A stretch of DNA of 64,000 nucleotides from Beroe ovata (Eukaryota > Ctenophora > Nuda > Beroida > Beroidae). This document shows, piece by piece, positions 1 to 10,758 of the stretch. The position numbers and the translations under genes are program-made. The notes under the pieces are model-generated. The model worked only from the letters and a program-made list of their open reading frames with translations, ran no database searches and was not told the DNA's origin. Location: contig CAMPET010000021.1 of the NCBI GenBank assembly GCA_946803715.1, positions 330,216 to 394,215 on the forward strand. Reading direction: 5' to 3'. Position 1 is the stretch's first letter. Each line of letters begins with the position of its first letter.

Positions 1-36
1 CAAACACACACTCACACACACTCACACACACACACT

Positions 37-68
<32 letters not shown>

Positions 69-1370
69 CACATTGGCTGTTATAGTCTATGCAGCGAAAT
101 GATCTTCGGCGTGTAAAAACATACACACACGTGTGCACTCGTGTGTCTGTGTGTCATTGGTCTCGAGCTGTAGTAATGTGGTGTCATTGTTCCATGTGGT
201 GTCAAGGAGTGGTGTCATGTTGTGTACATATTTTGCTTTTGGAAACTCTTCAATAATACTGCTTCATCGATTTGAAACAACGTAAAAACTGGTGAAACGA
301 TTTCGTCGATGCTCTACTTTTTGTTGTTGGTCAATTTCATGGGATATGATCTAAAGGGTCGTGCATCATTATATCACGTATGTTTGACTGTACTTGCTGA
401 TATGACAAGTGTCATGCTCAAATATGGTAGCATGTCCTAAACATGTTATTACCGAAAAAGAACGTAACTCATGATTTGATATGTTTGAGCGAGTGTTACT
501 ACAGTTCAACCTGTGCTAGACCAATGACAAACGCTTTCACTCACTGAGTAGTGTGTACTCTTGTGCACTGTAATAATGATAGTGAGTGATGGTTCTTTTA
601 TTGCGGGGAATGCAATGTGCACATACTTGAGAATTTGGGCTAAAATTTGTGGTAGGGGGGTGAAAGGTGTGTCGTGGATGATCAAAATCGTACTAGCCTG
701 AAAACTGCTGAGAGCTCTCGATCTACGACAGGGAATAATATGTTACACGGACTAAATCGAGTTAGCATTGCCATACACACACACATACAAGGGTCAAGGT
801 CTAAAGGAAGTGAAAAGCTGGGACGTAGGTATCTTGGTGTTGCAGAATGCAGCGTGATCTGGAGCTTGTCCTGTATGGAGTGAACTGTTGTAGCGTGAAC
901 ATCTACAAGTATAGAATGCGATTAAAGCGCTGCCCTAAAACACATTATGGGAATTGGGAAGTGTTTTAAAGTGAGTGAGTCTAATTCTCAGTCGTGTGTC
1001 GAATTATTGATCACGCTTGTGAGACAGAAATAGAGAGGAAGAATCATTTTTGTATCTAAAGACGTTAGAAACAGTGGAATTTCACAGTTCTATGATTCGT
1101 TATTTACAGTGGAATCCAGCCGTGAGCTTCATTACAGGTTACAAGCCGAAAAATGGCAAATGTTACTGGTAACAAATTTGATGTTGATTTTTATGGAACG
1201 CGCGAGTAGTTGACTTTTGGCGCGCATGTCTCTAGTGCGCGTTTTTTGAATTTCAAATTGCGCGCATGCTCGAAGTTATGAAACGGCGCACATAGCGCGC
1301 TTCAAATATAGTTGAAATTTATGAAAAAATGAAATTGGATTCAATTTTATTATTTGGAATGTCTTTGCAG
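1..1370. other. 5' flank / upstream intron of IQGAP with CA microsatellite
   Basis: No convincing coding exon is visible. Bases 1-75 are a (CA)n microsatellite with CACT interruptions. Bases about 1198-1310 hold a short GC-rich patch with repeated GCGC words, resembling the GC-rich hairpin elements elsewhere in the window. Since the first IQGAP exon seen begins with a splice acceptor at 1369-1370, this stretch is most simply the large intron before it. Confidence 0.5.
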
Positions 1371-4300
1371 GAGAAGATAATCAGTTCGGTAGATCAGATG
1401 CCGTACGGTATCCGGTATATCGCTATGTGTCTACGGAAAGATCTCAAAGAAAAATTCCCTGAATCTTCTGATGAAGAGATCATGAAAGCAGTCGGTACGT
1501 TTCTATTTTGTGAATCTTGTTCATGGCTTTCCAGGTGCTATTCAACACACTAACGCCAAAAATTGTTCAGGGAATCTTCTCTACTACCGATACATGAATC
1601 CAGTCATTACAGCCCCTGATTCCTTTGAGATAGTCGATTTGGCGGCTGGTTCAAACCTCAATAATGTACAACGGAGGAACCTTGGGTCCATTGCAAAGAT
1701 TTTGCAGCATGCCGCCAGTATTAAACTCTTTGACAGTGATGCCAAGTAATAGTTACACTGTGATTATGAAAGTTGCTTCGGAATATTGTTTATTGTTAGT
1801 TACTTCAAAATACATTGCATCTCAGTTTATCCCTCTATTTCAATGTTTTTCAGGTATTTGGAATCTCTTGACTCATTCATCAAGACTGCCTACATCAAAT
1901 TCATGGAATTCTTCAATACTGCCAGTACTATTGAAGAGATTGAGGACCACTTTAACATGGATGAATTTAGTGACGTCACGATGTTGAATAAGCCTATGAT
2001 ATTCATTTCCACCAAAGAAATCGCCAGTACTCATCAACTGCTCCTTGATCATCAGAAAGAGGTAACTTGACGAGTAATATTTAGATATTTTCGATTCTCC
2101 GAATCATGTTAATTGCTACTGAATCTTATTTCAGGTCACGGAGGGCGAAGGGGAAGAAGATCCTATAAACGAGGTTCTCGCAACTCTTGGGCCCGTACCA
2201 GAAAACGATCAGCTGCTGTCGGGGAACGATAGTAGCACAGAGTTCGGGTTGCTCCTGACAAACAAGTGGGAGCTGAACATGAGTGATGAGAGTAACATCC
2301 AGGCACTCTTTAGTAAGACAAAGTATCTCATCGTGGATATGCTGAAAATGCAGAAGGGAGAAACATTCACGGCCATCTTACACTCTCCGGCTAACACGCA
2401 ACAGCAGGTTTGTTGGATTGTTCAATGGAAGGGTAAGGTTTTAACTCTTGTGGTTCAGTTGGAGGAATATGATCGTTGATTCAGCGATATTGTCACCACC
2501 TAAAATTTCAGCCAATAATGTGTGACGGCTTTTGGCCACACCAGCCAGTTATTCGTAGAGTACGTACTGGCCAAGGCTATTGGCTTATTTTGCGTTATTA
2601 ATCATCGAATTGGCAATCATGGATGGAACAGTGATTCTAAGCAGTTTCGCTGACTGAACGTGTCCATAAAGCTGTCCTGAATGGTTAAGGGTGGCCTTAT
2701 AGCTGGTGCATGATAATTGCATTGCTAGAAATGGAACAGTGGGCAAATGAAAATGCCTCATCCAAACATGGCTCTAGAGTTTAAGGTTTCACAAGGTTGT
2801 CATTTTGTTAACAATATACAGAATAACAGCATTATCTCCCCAGGAGTTATACCGTGCTATACACAGTAGACGAGTAGCTGCTGAGAGTGAGAAGACGAAC
2901 GAAGATGAGAAGAACACGAAACTCGCACTTTTCGACCCCAATGACACCACCATAGAGAAACTCAAGGATCATATCATCAAGTGAGTCGTCTGAGATAGCA
3001 CAGAACTTTATGATGCCATAGTTCTTTTATTTGTGATTAGTGATAGCACAGCAAATTGATGTGAATCATAATAGCCATGTGTCTATCTTGTTTCCGTATC
3101 CTGGCCTATTTTGAAGATGCAAATCTGATCCTCTTGAGGATTCAACACGACTGGTGTCAACACCATACGCACTTGAGACCACCAGATCCTGCTCTAACTA
3201 GTAACTGGTGTCAGACAGTGTTGATTGGGAACTGTTAATCACCCGTAAACAGGTTCTCATGTTTGCCTTAAGTCTGAGGAAAGACTGAGTGCACTGGTTC
3301 GAATATCGATCCCTGTGTTTTGAGAACCATTCAGCGCTCACAATACTTGTTGATCGGTGAATTGTGGTGATTATCAGCTTGTAACCAAATGATTTATAAG
3401 CTACGAGTAGAAAATCCAACCATCAGTCTCTCAACTAGCGTCTAGCAATACATCTTGTGAACCGAAATGCAATCTTACGTCCCATTCGAAGTTTACCTCG
3501 AGCAATTGTTCAGAATTGCCAACCCATCCCATCCCTCGCTGATGAAAAAACACCTTTCCCTCTCCAGACAACTTCAACCCCGTCCTTCCCTCACAACCAG
3601 CCGTCCTATGAGTGGTGTCAACAACAGACTCCCTCCCTCCTCCACCATTTCTCTTCAGTTACCCCTGAGACCCGCTCCCCTGAACCCCACTCCACAATTG
3701 TTCGCCCCACTCCCCTCTCCCATAATGACATCAACACCGGTAGAATTGACATCGCAGCGTGGACCAAGTCCCCCGAGCACACCAAAACACACTCCCTCTC
3801 CGCCTCAATTCTTCTTCCCACCCGATTTCCACCTCCCAACTGATCAACTGACACCGCAATCACAACAACAGTTGACTCCACCGCAGCAGTTGAAACCCTT
3901 CGAACAACCCTCCCCTCTCCTCAACAAGCTGCCCGCCGGAGGAGTTCTCTCACCACCCGAGACACCAGCCCGAGGACACCCTGGCAATCAGCGAATCCTA
4001 CTCGGCAAGATGAAGCGCAAGAGAAGCAGGACAAAGTTCACTCCCTCCCAGATCAACTCTCTGGAGAGTGAGTTTGGACGGTGTCAATACATCAGTGTGG
4101 AACGGAGGAAGGTGCTAGCTGGGGAGTTGGGTGTCACTTCCGAGAATATCAGAGTGTGGTTCCAGAATAGGAGGTATCAGCTGAAGAAGACGTTGAATAA
4201 CTTGCCCAAGATCGATCCTTGACGTCTTTTGGGAATTGAAATTACCAATGTTAAATTTCTTAATTTCGCATTCAATTTGTGTTATGATAATAATATGTGA

Positions 4301-5207
4301 ATGTTTATGTAGATACATTTCTTGATTCATCTTTAACTCTGAATATGCACTGTGTAATGTGTATTATTACACCAATTTTGATTCTTACTTTCATCACAGG
4401 AATCTTCATATTCTGGAACAACACAAACTTGTAACACCAACCGATGATTACCAAGAAATTCTAACTTCCATCGCCAGAGATATCTGTAACCAGCGAAAAT
4501 ACCGGTTAGACTGCTCAGTGTTCATGTCAACGTGTTTGTTTTCTCAATGTAATTGTAATACGATACGATAGCACTTGTGTTCTATAGGCAACGGAGAAAA
4601 CAGGATCTCAAGAAGATGGCCGCCACCGTTGAGCGCATGAACAAGAAAAAGAAATATTACGGGGAAGCGGTGACGTATTACCAGGAATACGTCAAAGCGT
4701 GCGTCAATAACCTGTCAAAAACGAAGAAGTCGAGCAAGGGAGACAAACGTCAGACAGCCAAATACTCGGCTCAGAAACTGTACGAGAAGGGTGTCCTGGT
4801 TGAGATTGAGAAGGTACCGGTCAGTTCGTTCAAAGCGGTGACGATCGAGTTCTCCACGACCGATCAGATGGGAGTGTTTGAGGTGTCAGGGAAGCTAAGT
4901 GGAATGAGTATCGACAAGATAAACGTCGACTTCGAGAATCTCTTACAGGTTTGTAATATTTTATAACCACCTGCACCGTGATTTAAGAGATTAAGATCCA
5001 TGTCAACTTCAAGAGAAAGTGATTTCAAGAAAAGTTTGTCAATTCAAGGGAGTGGTGTAAAGATCCATTTCTGCGTTGTCACTCTATCAATACTTTCAGT
5101 TACAGTATGAGGGTGTATCAACGATGAAGTTTGAAGACTCAGGGGTTGTAGTAAATGTTAATCTTCTGATTTTCTTGTTGAACAAAAAGTTTTACGGAGT
5201 TGAATAA
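1371..5207 (+). CDS. IQGAP: IQGAP-family scaffold protein, C-terminal part (5' exons outside window)
   Basis: Eight exons join in frame to 496 residues plus TAA: 1371-1494, 1571-1745, 1854-2061, 2135-2407, 2844-2980, 4400-4504, 4588-4948 and 5100-5207. All introns are GT-AG. The product begins inside the RasGAP-related domain (PYGIRYIA, LLYYRYMNP, RRNLGSIAKILQHA), passes the segment ending LLLDHQKE, and finishes with the RasGAP_C domain (IARDICNQRKYRQRRK, YEKGVLVEIEKV, NLLIFLLNKKFYG), in the order known for IQGAP1. IQGAPs are cytoplasmic scaffolds for Cdc42/Rac, actin and calmodulin; the RasGAP fold binds GTPases without GAP activity. The CH, IQ and first half of the GTPase-binding domain would lie upstream. 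One intron (2981-4399) contains a whole homeobox gene on the same strand. Family assignment is secure; which paralogue it is cannot be said. Confidence 0.95.
3467..4222 (+). CDS. Homeodomain transcription factor (NK-like), intronless, nested in IQGAP intron
   Basis: A 251-residue open frame. Residues 1 to about 180 are very rich in Pro, Ser, Thr and Gln, typical of a disordered transactivation region. Residues about 184-243 form a complete homeodomain: F8, L16, F20 and the recognition helix IRVWFQNRRYQLKK with W48, F49, Q50, N51, R53 and Tyr54. Gln50 indicates ANTP-class-like DNA recognition; Tyr54 is the hallmark of NK2-type domains, though the rest (RSRTKFTPSQ at the start) is divergent, so I call it only NK-like. 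The ATG at 3467 follows AG-ending pyrimidine tracts at 3435 and 3445, possible acceptors. The whole gene lies inside IQGAP intron 2981-4399, same orientation. A shadow frame from 3457 lacks the homeodomain and is not real. Confidence 0.9.
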   Translation: MQSYVPFEVYLEQLFRIANPSHPSLMKKHLSLSRQLQPRPSLTTSRPMSGVNNRLPPSSTISLQLPLRPAPLNPTPQLFAPLPSPIMTSTPVELTSQRGPSPPSTPKHTPSPPQFFFPPDFHLPTDQLTPQSQQQLTPPQQLKPFEQPSPLLNKLPAGGVLSPPETPARGHPGNQRILLGKMKRKRSRTKFTPSQINSLESEFGRCQYISVERRKVLAGELGVTSENIRVWFQNRRYQLKKTLNNLPKIDP

Positions 5208-5411
5208 TTGTAACTCCTCCATATCACCTTTATATAATTAATTAATTAATTGATTAATGGAGTTGGATACCGCATGATATTTTTTATAGAAATTGTTGGC
5301 CAGGAAATTGAAAATAATTGCTGACTAAGTTAGTTTTTTCATTCGATCTTTTTAGTAATATGCTAGCACAAACTATCACTATGAGTATGTTAATGTACTT
5401 TGACCGTTCAG

Positions 5412-5490
5412 TTGTCGGGCGATGCCAGACCGCTGATGCAAGCCGCGAAGCGAAACGAAATTCTCGACAGGGTCTATCATCGATCGACAA
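5412..5490 (+). mobile_element. Short inverted-repeat element, copy 1 (MITE-like)
   Basis: A 79-bp unit starting TTGTCGGGCGATGCCAGAC and ending with the complement of TTGTCGATCGATGATAGAC; the two ends are imperfect terminal inverted repeats. It is flanked by an exact 8-bp direct repeat CCGTTCAG (5404-5411 and 5491-5498), a target-site duplication. Copies in the opposite orientation lie at 14523-14602 and 22021-22108. The size and duplication length suggest a non-autonomous DNA transposon of a superfamily making 8-9 bp duplications (hAT or Merlin type); no transposase is in the window. Confidence 0.85.
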
Positions 5491-6028
5491 CCGTTCAGTA
5501 TCTTCTATCAATTAATCAGGCAATGACTACTTTAACACGTTTTAAACATTATTTCACATTTCAATTTCACATTGAAGGATAAGGATAGCCTAAATTTGCT
5601 GATTGAATCATCGTCGGAGATTTTTCAGACAATCGGAACCTTCTCAAGCTCACTCACAGTCACAGAATTACATTTACAGTTTGGAGCTTGGCGCCAGATA
5701 CAATTACATGAGCATGGATGACTCAATGAGGAAATGTCTATCAGTTGAATTCTTTATCTATAAGTATATCCCAATCCCATTTTGATCAGTTGATCCATGA
5801 ATCATTCATTGAATGATACATTGAATCGGTATAGATGACCGACGACCGTATAAAGTACAAGTAGTGGAAAATATGTGAGATTGACTTTGAGTTTTGTATA
5901 ATCCGGAAACTAGTGTTTTATTTAATATTTAATTCCTGAACCCGGGAACCCCATTACCTTTTGGTAAGACCTTTCAGATCACGGATTGCAGGATCCCAAT
6001 CATTAATTGTTCGGACGTTCGCGCGTTC

Positions 6029-6083
6029 GCGTTTGGTTCATGCTTTCTCAAATTCTCAGCTCGAGAAAGCATGAACCAAACGC
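6029..6083. repeat. 21-bp-arm inverted repeat (hairpin)
   Basis: Left arm 6029-6049 (gcgtttggttcatgctttct plus c) and right arm 6063-6083 are exact reverse complements around a 13-base loop. GC-rich sequence continues on the right side. It resembles the foldback at 14611-14737 in being embedded in GCGC-rich sequence. Confidence 0.85.
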
Positions 6084-6243
6084 GCGCCTTCGATGAAGCT
6101 GGCGCGCGCGAGAATTTGCGGCGCGCGGTCGCGGTGGACAATTGGACAGATGATATCTGTTTATATCTTATAGCTTAAACGATGAACATCATATCAGGCA
6201 AATTACAAACACTGATCAAACAGAATAATTGTAAGATACAGGA

Positions 6244-6298
6244 CGCGCAACGTGTGCACACTGCAGTATGCACTGTGCAATTGCACACGTTGCGCGCC
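6244..6298. repeat. 14-bp-arm inverted repeat
   Basis: Arms GCGCAACGTGTGCA (about 6244-6257) and TGCACACGTTGCGC (about 6283-6297) face each other around a loop of about 25 bases. The wording 'gcacacgttgc.cgcc' recurs at about 14855-14870, so this is probably part of a dispersed element. Confidence 0.7.
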
Positions 6299-6988
6299 CC
6301 TATTCTACTCAGTGAACTGAAAAGTCGTAGATAAAGGAGACGCGCAGCGCGCGCGGAGTATTTGGGTCACGCAGCGCGGGAACAGTCTGCACACTTTCGC
6401 CTGGGGCGGGCGATCATCATCAATTAAATTTATTGCGCGTGTTAAAAGTCTCGACATGGTCGTGGCCTATCATCGATTACGATAGACAGTGCACGAAATT
6501 TTGGAAATAGACTATTTATGATTCAATTATGGGGGAACTAACAAAGGTGAGGGTTACGAGTGGGTTTAGATGGAGTCACAATTTGAAATCATGCTTTTAG
6601 CTTCTTACTAAGTCTATAGCATGATGCATTGGCCATGGTTTTTTCGACCAGATTTTCAATGGTAATAGATTATATATTGGGTGTATAATATTTGTATGAT
6701 ATGTGTGTATGATATGTGTATGAATAATACCCTTATTCATTATTCTTATTGGTTGTATCAGGTATCCATATTTCTATTGGTCAACCACTCACATATTTAA
6801 ATATTATCTTAAATGCCTGCTTCAGATGATTGAACATTGTAGACAGTGATTCAAAGTCAATTGAATCTTAAATGCCTGTTAGAATAGTGATGGTTCACTA
6901 TCATGGTCGATAATTTTTTCTTATCTTTTCTCTATCTCCATGCCTCAACAATTCTGTGACCCTTTCCCATTAATACAATTGTCTGTTG

Positions 6989-7708
6989 ATGATTAGTATG
7001 GAATTTAAGCGGACAGCCAAGAGTAAGTTTCATGCTGTTTACACTTTGTTCCATGATGCAATTGTGAAGAAAGGCTTCCTCATTTTTGGTTCAGAAGAAG
7101 TGAGCCTCCCTAGGAACTGGGATGATAAGGATGATATTGTTACTCTCAAGTACATTAAAAAAGAGAAGAATATCACTATGGAAATAAAGGCATTGTTGAT
7201 GAATGATGTAATAGTGATAAATTCAGTTTGCAATAATCAGTTAAAAACACTTGATTTCAATATTGAGGATTATGTTGAAAATTTTGATAATGGGACCCTC
7301 ACTTATGAATCTAAAGATATTACAAATTTTGACCAAAAAGTAAATGCAGGTATAATTATATCACTTGACCTTAACAAAGATTCAGAAAGTTCATTTGAAA
7401 GAAATGATGATCCAATTCCCCCAAGTAGCCACCCATTGCATGATGAAAGGTTCGGAAACCCTAGATTACCTACATCATCAGATCCATTTGCAGTTGGTAG
7501 GGGTGATTTGAATCCCTTTGACAATCGGGGAGGAGGAATGATCATGGATCCAATGAGAAATCGGCCACCAGGAATGGGGCCTGGTTGGGGGCCAATTCCT
7601 GGTGCAAGATATGACCCAATTGGTCCTGGTGGCAGAGGTCCAGACAATGATGAGTTGCTCCCACCTGGGAGAACCAGAATGTTTGATCATGATGACATGT
7701 TCATGTGA
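6989..7708 (+). CDS. PSMF1: PI31 proteasome inhibitor/adaptor subunit
   Basis: An intronless 239-residue frame (236 if the second ATG at 6998, just after a TTAG, is used). Residues about 10-150 match the FP domain shared by PI31 and Fbxo7: LFHDAIVKKGF, then LPRNWDDKDDIVTLKY, then LDFNIEDYV. The C-terminal half is Pro/Gly/Arg/Asp-rich with PI31 signatures DLNPF, GGGMIMDPMR, GARYDPIGPGG and an acidic DDMFM end, equivalent to the segment that contacts the 20S core. Human PI31 is 271 residues. PI31 binds 20S proteasomes, regulates their activity and helps couple them to dynein transport. The next gene begins 263 bp downstream on the same strand. Confidence 0.92.
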   Translation: MISMEFKRTAKSKFHAVYTLFHDAIVKKGFLIFGSEEVSLPRNWDDKDDIVTLKYIKKEKNITMEIKALLMNDVIVINSVCNNQLKTLDFNIEDYVENFDNGTLTYESKDITNFDQKVNAGIIISLDLNKDSESSFERNDDPIPPSSHPLHDERFGNPRLPTSSDPFAVGRGDLNPFDNRGGGMIMDPMRNRPPGMGPGWGPIPGARYDPIGPGGRGPDNDELLPPGRTRMFDHDDMFM

Positions 7709-7970
7709 ATTTCAAGGTCAAAATAGAATATTTGAGCAAATTTGAACTTATATAAACATGAGTATAATGGAGCTATTGTTGAGTTATCGTCAACAATATA
7801 ATGGACAATATTTTTCACAACATAATATGTTCTTTCAGTCATGTCTTTAACTTGTGATAGTTGGCATCATAATATATTGATCATTGGGAGAATTGGGATA
7901 GCTAGATCTATTTCTATTATCTTCAAACAATCAAATACCTATTCTCCTCCATTGCCTCAGACCCAACTTA

Positions 7971-9288
7971 ATGTCATACCCAATCCAATTAATCCTCATA
8001 AATGTGACTCTTCTCTTGGTTTTGCCAATTACATCTATTCATCCTGGACATGGGAAAGAGTTAGGACTTCACAATAACCTTGGAGTTCCAGCAGTTGAGG
8101 AGGATTACACCAGTCTGACACCTCATCAGTTTTATGAGAAATATATTGCAACTAGGACCCCTGTCATACTCCGAGGACTTGCTCGGACTCTTCCTGCATT
8201 CCATTTGTGGACGGATCAATATATCAAGGTAAATTATAATGGACATTGGGCATACACTTATGTCACTAAAAGTATGTTTGCAAATTTAACTAATTATGCA
8301 TCCATCAAGGATGAGTTTGGTGACCTTGAAGTGCGATTGGAAGCCAAGACGGAGAAAGAAAGTTATATTCCTATTGGTGAGGCTGGCCTTGGTAGAGCAA
8401 CGTTCACAGAGTTCATGAACCGGTACCAGACCGACAATATGTATTGTGTATCAGAGGTTCGTGAATATCTGTGGTAACTTGCTGTTCATCTAATCCTTTC
8501 AAATTTGACAAAGGTAATTCAATATCAGAACATTTGGGTATTCCATTCCATGAAATAACAGTTTCTACAGCAATCCTCATTAGGTGCCAGGTCCAATGTA
8601 CCAGGACCTCGAATTACCTGGCATAATGAACTGTGGTTCACTGAAGGACAGCTTACAAGAGATGAACCTGTGGATAAACAGTGGCGGTGCTAAAAGCATT
8701 ATTCACAAAGTATGATCAGTAGATGGCAGTGAAATTCATGTACTTGTATACGTAGTGTATACACTAGAAATCTTTCAGCTAAATCTGTTAACCTAGCACT
8801 GAATTATTCATATTCTTTTCACTGATGAACATTATACATCTTTCAAGGACGCTCATAACCAGTTGAATTGCCTGTTAGCTGGCTCCAAAGACTGGATATT
8901 CATAAACAACACGTACAACGACGCAATCTACCAAGCTGAAGAGGTGACTCAGCATTCTTTCTTGGAAAAGCAAACCACAATTTTATACATCAAAATAAAA
9001 ATGAGCCTTAATAATGAAACACCAATGTTCATTAAACACAATATTTCACACAAACAAAGAACAAACAAAGAATCAAATTTCTTCAAATATCATATTATTA
9101 AGTCATCACACAAATTGTTCACTCTTGATATCACACGGAAACATCGTCTCTCAGGTTGACGGTGACCAAGGAGGATACTCTCTGGTGAACCCTGATCAAG
9201 TGAACTACGTGTCATTCCCCCTCTTTGCCGAGGTTCCATGGGAGTTTGCCACGGTTAATGCTGGGGACTGCCTCTTCTTACCGCCCAG
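7971..9288 (+). CDS. Secreted/lumenal JmjC (cupin-8) domain protein, 3' end unresolved
   Basis: Coding exons 7971-8228, 8310-8456, 8584-8709, 8848-8943 and 9155-9288 join in frame to about 253 residues. Residues 1-25 are a signal peptide (hydrophobic LILINVTLLLVLPI). The JmjC/cupin-8 body follows: TRTPVILRGL, LWTDQYIK, DEFGDLEV, the iron-binding H-x-D (H176, D178 across an exon junction), DWIFINN, and AGDCLFLPP. This is the JMJD8-like group of Fe(II)/2-oxoglutarate oxygenases acting in the secretory pathway. The exon carrying the distal metal-binding His was not found: reading through from 9289 gives only LLKIRHVEYG then stop, and a nest of inverted repeats begins at 9320. Intron 8229-8309 is 81 bp, in frame and stop-free, so its retention would insert 27 residues. 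A strong acceptor (ends 7960) precedes the ATG. Confidence 0.82.
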
Positions 9289-9726
9289 GTTATTGAAAAT
9301 CAGACATGTTGAGTATGGATAGATCCAGTACAACAACAGTACAAAAATAACGGCTTTCGAAATTATCATACGCAAAATTGAGACGTCAATGATAAACTTC
9401 TCAACTTTGCGTACTGGATCTAGTACACTCCTTGCTGTTTACATTCTCTTACACCAACACTCAGTCACTGTCATCTATTGATACTGTCAATCTGAGTGTT
9501 AACAACGAAGAGTGTCCAAAACATTAAGTTCCCACGACAGTGAAGTGAACGAGAATGTACACAGCAGGGAGTCTTGAGGAGAAGTCAAAAATATTCACAC
9601 CTCACAGTCACATTTCATAGTCACATGACAAAAATTGATCTATGATGACATGAAATATATCGCCAATGAAAATCGAGAAACGCTGTAATTGAATTGATTT
9701 GACACCGGTCCCCAGTATTACCGTTA
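9289..9726. repeat. Nested inverted repeats downstream of the JmjC gene
   Basis: Arms TAGATCCAGTAC (9320-9331) and GTACTGGATCTA (9411-9422) enclose a further palindromic stretch (tacgcaaaattgag / ctcaactttgcgta). A second inverted repeat pairs about 9429-9449 (ctccttgctgtttacattct) with about 9550-9573. No coding exon is convincing; the missing last JmjC exon may lie here or have been disrupted. Confidence 0.6.
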
Positions 9727-10758
9727 TCAAGGCAACTTTGTCATGGGAATGGATTCTGTTCTCTCCTGTACTACCCCGTTATTACCCACCACAGTGGACT
9801 GAGACATTTCATTATCTCTAAAGATTGATATCACATTCCCCCACGACCTTGACATCAATTCCTTCACATGGACTCTGAAACTGGGGACTGTCAGGAAGTA
9901 AATGTAGAAATTCGCCATGATATTAAGTGCGCTCATAGCCTCAGCTAGTCTGGTGTAAGCCACCACTGCATGCTGTGGGATAAGAGTAAGGACTATGACG
10001 GCTGCAGTGTCTGGCAAGGATGCTATGCAGTATACGGTTGCTGTGGCAACCACTGTGACTATCCCTTGCCATCGCATTTCTCCACCGCACTGTTTAGCTG
10101 ATTGGCGCGTTCCTATCAGATACCAGAGTGTACCGATTGTAGATATAAACACGAGGAGAAATGGGATATACCCGATCATCACAATGAACACATACATCAG
10201 AGTTTTATCTATTTCAGTGTATTCTGAAGGTGTCCCGAAGTTTATGTTGTAGTGCATGTAGCTGAAAACAAGTCCGTGTTTGTCGAAGGCCATCCTAACT
10301 GCTGGATAAATGGGTGCTAGCACCCACACCACACCACATACCACGTGACCGTGACACCTGCCCAGTGACCTGGTCCGGTGCGGCAACCTCAGGAGGAGCA
10401 GTTTACTGCACGCAAGGATGCTGATCAGATAGTTAGTTATCTGATAGGTACAGTTGTTGAGATATAGATGGATGTAAGCGATGGGCTCTCCAAGAACCCA
10501 CTTATCTGCTATAAGTGAGATGAGTGTTGGAAGGACAAAGACCACGCTCGACAGCATGTCGCATACCGCCAAGTGATGGATAACTGTCACCAGGAAGTGG
10601 TTCAGTTTGATGGCCTGGTAACGGATTGAGGAGTAGAGGATGATAGTGTCACCGAGCAGGGTGGATACTAGAACCACTGTCAGGTAGATTGCCCAGGGTG
10701 CCCTGTCTGCTGCGTCATCTAGTCTGTAGGATGTGTTCACGTGTGGAATAACTGGCAT
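9727..10758 (-). CDS. Rhodopsin-like (class A) G-protein-coupled receptor, intronless
   Basis: A 343-residue frame on the - strand, ATG at 10758. Seven hydrophobic segments are evident (TM1 about 22-44, TM2 57-79, TM3 95-118, TM4 133-152, TM5 187-213, TM6 230-255, TM7 267-292). TM1 carries GDTI in place of GN.V. The DRY motif at the end of TM3 is absent (CSKLLLLRLPHR). TM7 reads NIMANFYIYFLT, a degenerate NPxxY, followed by a helix-8-like SFRVHVKEL. The short N-terminus has one possible N-glycosylation site (NTS). It shares phrasing with the receptor at 58769-59800 (AIKL after TM1; F-x-V-x-SFR after TM7), so both probably come from one lineage-specific family. Ligand unknown. Divergent from the neighbouring + genes in orientation. 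Confidence 0.9.
   Translation of the reverse strand: MPVIPHVNTSYRLDDAADRAPWAIYLTVVLVSTLLGDTIILYSSIRYQAIKLNHFLVTVIHHLAVCDMLSSVVFVLPTLISLIADKWVLGEPIAYIHLYLNNCTYQITNYLISILACSKLLLLRLPHRTRSLGRCHGHVVCGVVWVLAPIYPAVRMAFDKHGLVFSYMHYNINFGTPSEYTEIDKTLMYVFIVMIGYIPFLLVFISTIGTLWYLIGTRQSAKQCGGEMRWQGIVTVVATATVYCIASLPDTAAVIVLTLIPQHAVVAYTRLAEAMSALNIMANFYIYFLTVPSFRVHVKELMSRSWGNVISIFRDNEMSQSTVVGNNGVVQERTESIPMTKLP

Larger units (their letters stand above)
5208..6988. other. Intergenic region with inverted-repeat elements
   Basis: No supported gene. It contains a 79-bp inverted-repeat element (5412-5490), a TTAA-rich stretch near 5236-5256, a 21-bp-arm hairpin (6029-6083), a second inverted repeat (6244-6298) and a GC-rich tail around 6335-6420. 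That tail shares wording (CGCGGAG..TTTGGGTC.CGCAGCGCGGGAAC) with 35205-35245, so it belongs to a dispersed family. Confidence 0.6.

Noticed and set aside
3292-3312. tRNA B-box-like text ggttcgaatatcgatcc
   Set aside because: The spacing and bases do not fit GGTTCGANTCC and no cloverleaf can be drawn upstream.
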